From positions 1,716,250-1,780,249 of the forward strand of contig CM055064.1 of assembly GCA_029204045.2 (NCBI GenBank): a stretch of 64,000 nucleotides of DNA, written 5' to 3'. Under the pieces are notes generated by a model that worked only from the letters and a program-made list of their open reading frames with translations, had not been told where the DNA came from and made no database searches. Shown piece after piece: positions 60,614 through 64,000 of the stretch. How positions within the stretch are numbered: position 1 is the stretch's first letter; each line of letters opens with the position of its first letter. Position numbers and translations under genes: made by a program. Source of the DNA: Tillandsia leiboldiana (taxonomy: Eukaryota > Streptophyta > Magnoliopsida > Poales > Bromeliaceae).

Positions 60614-60897
60614 GGTGTATTATCGATCATAATATTATTATATTATTTAGTAAATTAAATTTAATTATAATAATTTTAAAATTTTAAATAAAAAATTATA
60701 ATAAATATCTATTGTATTATCGATCATAATATTATTATATTATTTAGTCAATTAAATTTAATTATAATAATTTTAAATTTTTAAATAAAAAATTATAATA
60801 AATATCTGGTGTATTATCGATCATAATATTATTATATTATTTAGTCAATTAAATTTAATTATAATAATTTTAAAATTTTAAATAAAAAATTATAGTA
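60614..60897. repeat. Tandem repeat, 97-bp unit, about three copies
   Basis: GTATTATCGATCATAATATT starts at 60617, 60714 and 60811, giving exactly 97-bp spacing. Units are almost identical (a few substitutions), which points to recent amplification. Very AT-rich. Confidence 0.9.
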
Positions 60898-61024
60898 AAT
60901 TAAAATGTGAGAACCATTATGCCAAAGTTTTTGTGACATTCAGTCCCATTATATATCATGCGGTGGAGTAATGACATTAATTGAGTAAATTGAGATTTGG
61001 TCCGACAATATTAAATGGCGTAGG

Positions 61025-61215
61025 GTTATTATACTCTGATGAGTATAAATTTTTTTGTATTCATAATTTTTTCGTCATTGAATAAAGAAATGTGCGGTTA
61101 GAATGATAGTACGACGTGGGCTACTATACTCTTATAAGTATAGACCTCATTGTATTTATAATTTTTTCGTGATTAGATAAAGAGATGTGCTGTTAGATAG
61201 ATAATAGTTCTTCTA
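61025..61215. repeat. Degenerate tandem duplication, about 95-bp unit
   Basis: GTTATTATACTCTGATGAGT at 61025 corresponds to GCTACTATACTCTTATAAGT at 61120. Both are followed by TTGTATT.ATAATTTTTTCG and AAAGA.ATGTGC. Diverged, so older than the 97-bp array. Confidence 0.7.
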
Positions 61216-62850
61216 AAATTTAGTGGGTTGTTAGTGAAATAGTATAAATCTTAAGAGATCATTATAATTATAGCCATATATTTCTTCATCCATGAATCGA
61301 AAATTTATGAGTATAAAGAAATTTATTGTTCGGACTCGTATTAAATGCATGATTGAAGCAAAGTGCTTTTGAACTTTAAGAAGAGCTTTTGAATTTTAAG
61401 GCAGCATTTGATTGGAGAATTAGAGTAGGAATAAGAAGTTATTCCGTTCTTGTTTAATTTTCAAATAGATATTTGTAACGACGAAAACAATAATTTTCAT
61501 CCTTAGATGGAACAAGCTGTTCCAATCACTGTCTGCTCATGGCTACTTTCCCCTGTTGCCCCCTTTACTCTTCCTGATGCACTTTCTTCCTCATCCTCCG
61601 AACTCATCTTCGCTGCCTCAAAGAAGAATTATCGTACGTACGCCTTCTTTTATTTCTCCGAAGCATCTTTCTTTCTCTTTCAGCCTGCGGATCTCATAGA
61701 TACATTGCGAGTCACGATCTTGGCATCATGTGGATTGGCGATTACAAATGCGATAATGTTAATATTCGAATGCTTGTAATGTCTATATATATACTGTTGT
61801 AAATGACGATATGATATTTAGATGTAACTAAATGATACTATTATGTTATTTAAATACAGTTACGAATGTTCTACATATATATTTGATGTGTTGTTTTGAC
61901 TGTTTATAAATGATACTAAGCTCACTGATATTCTATATAATTTATTTATAATTTTGAACTTTCTTTGGTTGGTGCGTGAATAATGTTTTGTTCTATAAAG
62001 TATATGCTTGATTAAATATTGTGGGGCGTTGAATTATTGTATAACTTTGTACAAAAGCTTGAAATTGTTAATATTTATTAAATTTAAAATAACAACAATT
62101 AAAAACATAATTTTGTAATATCGGGTACTAAGCTAAAATTAATAGCGCGATTTATCTTTAAATTTATTTTAAATAGGTTATTAACGTAAAAGAGTATTTT
62201 CGTCAATTATATAATTTTTCTCCCCTATATTTTTTTTATTCAAAAAATCTTGTATTTGATACAAATTAAATACTCCTTCAAATATAAAATTATATTAATT
62301 TTTATTTAGTTTTAAATTTATATTTATTTTTGAAATAAGTCGCTCTAGTTTTAAATTTATATTCATTTGAGGTTGCAAGTTCCACCTCTCAATTTCTGCA
62401 TGTCAACAAACAACCCTTACTGATATCCGATATCCGAACACAAGTGGTAAAAAATTTGATGGTTGATATTCAAAATTTTTAAGTTCGAAATTTAATTGCT
62501 TCACATTTTCAGCTAAATTTATTTTAAAAATAAACGACACTGATAGCATGTTATCTTTCTCTATAAAAAAAAATAATAATAATAAAATAAATAAACAAAC
62601 AATCCTTTAGTATCTCTACCTCACATTACAGCTTGAAACTATTTGCAGAACTTTTAATAAGACACTACTTTTGATAATTTAGTTGTGCAGATCTAGACCC
62701 CAGTTAAGCTGTTGAATCAAGAAATACCAGCGAAAACATTCTGTGCCCCCGCAACGATCCAATATTTTTGACGATTTTAGATTTAATCATATTAATAGTT
62801 TAAATTTATCAAATTTATCTTATTAGGCATTAGAAATAAATTTAATAAAT

Positions 62851-62859
62851 CTTGTTAAA
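62851..62859. repeat. 9-bp target-site duplication, left copy
   Basis: CTTGTTAAA, repeated exactly at 63660-63668. A 9-bp duplication is typical of Mutator-like elements. Confidence 0.88.
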
Positions 62860-63659
62860 GGTTTTTTTTTTTTGAAATGACCTTCTAAAAATTTGTATTT
62901 TTGAAAATGATCTTATAAAATTTGTATTTACAAAAATAGCCCTATAGGTGACAACTGTGCGCCACGTGTGCCCGCCACGTTAGCGGAATATCCTGAGGTG
63001 GATTAAGTTGAACACCAATTTCAAATTGCGTATTTAAAAACGCAATTATAAATTGCGTGTTTAAACACGTAATTTGAAATTGCGTATTTAAGATCTCCTA
63101 TATAATACATTAAGATCTTCTACTGATTAATTAAAAATTATGGATAATATCCTCGAAATCTTTCCTATATCAGCGGCCCTATCCACATCCCCCACACGGA
63201 GGCTCACCTCACGCACGTTTCCGTCTCCTTCCTAATCTTCTCTCCACACGTGAATGTCGTCTCTACAAAGAACTCTCTTGCTACAATCACGTACCGAATT
63301 AGAGGATAAGGATGCGGGCGGGTTTCTATATACAACATGATCATTCACTGTATTCAAATACGGTAAATAATTTATCGTATCTAAATATAAAAAATATAGA
63401 AGATTTTATCCACGATTTTTAATTAATCAGTAGGAGATCTTAATGTAATATATAGGAGATCTGAAATTGCGTGTTTAAACACGCAATTTGAAATTGCGTG
63501 TTCAACCCACTTCAGAATTTTTTGCTGATGTGGCGGGCACACGTGGCGCACAGTTGGCACCCATAGAACTATTTAGAACTATTTTTACAAATACAAATTT
63601 TATAGAGCTATTTTCAAAAATATAAATTTTTAAAAATTCATTTTCAAAAAAAAAAAGCC
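62860..63659. mobile_element. Mutator-like non-autonomous element with long inverted repeats
   Basis: An 800-bp element. The left arm (about 62860-63155) and right arm (about 63397-63659) are inverted repeats of roughly 260-295 bp. It begins GGTTTTTTT and ends AAAAAAAGCC, so the extreme ends pair except for one base. Arms contain GCCACGTGTGCCCGCCACG on one side and its complement on the other, and repeated TTGCGTGTTTAAACACG blocks. Long inverted repeats plus 9-bp duplication fit a MULE-type element. The unique core (63156-63396) is less AT-rich and may be captured DNA. No transposase. Confidence 0.88.
62963..62968. promoter_or_regulatory. G-box (CACGTG) in left arm of the Mutator-like element
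   Basis: CACGTG, core site for plant bZIP and bHLH factors, carried inside the inverted repeat. A partner copy lies at 63540-63545 in the right arm. Confidence 0.4.
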
Positions 63660-63668
63660 CTTGTTAAA
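63660..63668. repeat. 9-bp target-site duplication, right copy
   Basis: CTTGTTAAA, identical to 62851-62859. Confidence 0.88.
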
Positions 63669-63810
63669 TGACTGGTATTATTTTTTTGTTTTTTATGTTA
63701 AAAGCAATATATATCTGTGTATGAAATTAGATCCATCATTAACTTCAGGTCAAAAATAATTAATAAAATTTTTATTTGATCACAATATCTTTTTATAATA
63801 TGTAGGTATG

Positions 63811-64000
63811 TGTAACGCCTGAGAATAAGAGTAGGGAGAGGATAGTCAGCAAGGAGGATATTTAGTAGAAAAATACCTTTTTTATGGCATAAGGACAAGG
63901 AGGAAGGGGAACTTAGCTACAGCTGGGTCCGGGGCGGATAGGAGCACCGGGGAGAGCGGGGAAGGGCCATGCGAAGCCACCGGAGGAGTGGGAGCTCGGG
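63811..64000. mobile_element. Start of an LTR, cut by the window edge
   Basis: TGTAACGCCTGAGAATAAGA at 63811 marks an abrupt change from AT-rich to GC-rich DNA. The TGTAAC start and purine-rich GAGTAGGGAGAGGATAG, then GGGTCCGGGGCGG and CCACCGGAGGAG, resemble the start and composition of the two gypsy LTRs here. Probably the left end of a third LTR element or solo LTR. Orientation and full length are unknown. Confidence 0.55.

Larger units (their letters stand above)
60281..62850. other. AT-rich intergenic spacer
   Basis: No supported gene. The + frame 61507-61779 shows no domain and lies in repeat-like DNA. The spacer holds the two tandem repeats listed separately. Confidence 0.6.

Noticed and set aside
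61507..61779. 90-codon + frame beginning MEQAVPITVCSW
   Set aside because: Sits in repeat-like DNA, no domain seen, and the second half is low complexity.

Overview
This is nuclear DNA from a flowering plant. Intron-rich genes with GT/AG junctions sit in AT-rich spacers with long (TA)n tracts and many transposon copies. The gene set, GC-rich first exons and repeat types suggest a monocot, perhaps a non-grass commelinid such as pineapple; the species guess is weak. No operon, CRISPR array or clear tRNA/rRNA gene was seen. All exon coordinates were read by hand from splice sites and from whether the joined reading frame stays open.

Layout: 1-5520 is AT-rich spacer with six (TA)n arrays and two fold-back MITEs. 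5635-7654 (+) is a four-exon ACC synthase gene (490 aa; ethylene synthesis). 7655-18726 has no gene I can support, only a LINE tail near 13.5-14.1 kb. 18727-31892 (-) is a seven-exon gene for a two-KH-domain RNA-binding protein (667 aa, FUBP-like). Its intron 5 is swollen by a complete antisense Ty3/gypsy element (23647-30015, target duplication CAGTG). 33028-39741 (+) is a 14-exon PP2A B55 regulatory subunit gene (511 aa), head-to-head with the KH gene. 40769-46460 (-) is a second, older relative of the gypsy element with an internal deletion. 46862-51925 (+) is a 16-exon prolidase-type Xaa-Pro dipeptidase gene (514 aa). 52528-53723 (-) is a four-exon HAD phosphatase gene of the phosphoethanolamine/phosphocholine phosphatase family (286 aa). 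56827-58562 (+) is a seven-exon PMP22/Mpv17-family membrane protein gene (184 aa) with a tiny LTR element in intron 2. 58872-60264 (-) is a 5'-truncated LINE with a 16-bp target duplication. 60.3-64 kb is AT-rich spacer with two tandem repeats, an 800-bp Mutator-type inverted-repeat element with 9-bp target duplication, and the start of another LTR cut by the window edge.

The six host genes are unrelated in pathway (ethylene, RNA binding, phosphatase regulation, peptide turnover, phosphate recycling, organelle membrane). No gene cluster or new multi-gene system is evident. The most unusual material is in the mobile DNA: a fold-back MITE family whose two arms match each other in copy-specific sequence, a 250-bp duplication that split one copy, a 245-bp LTR element, a microhomology deletion in the second gypsy element, and a LINE whose 5' junction carries an inverted copy of DNA lying about 0.7 kb away.
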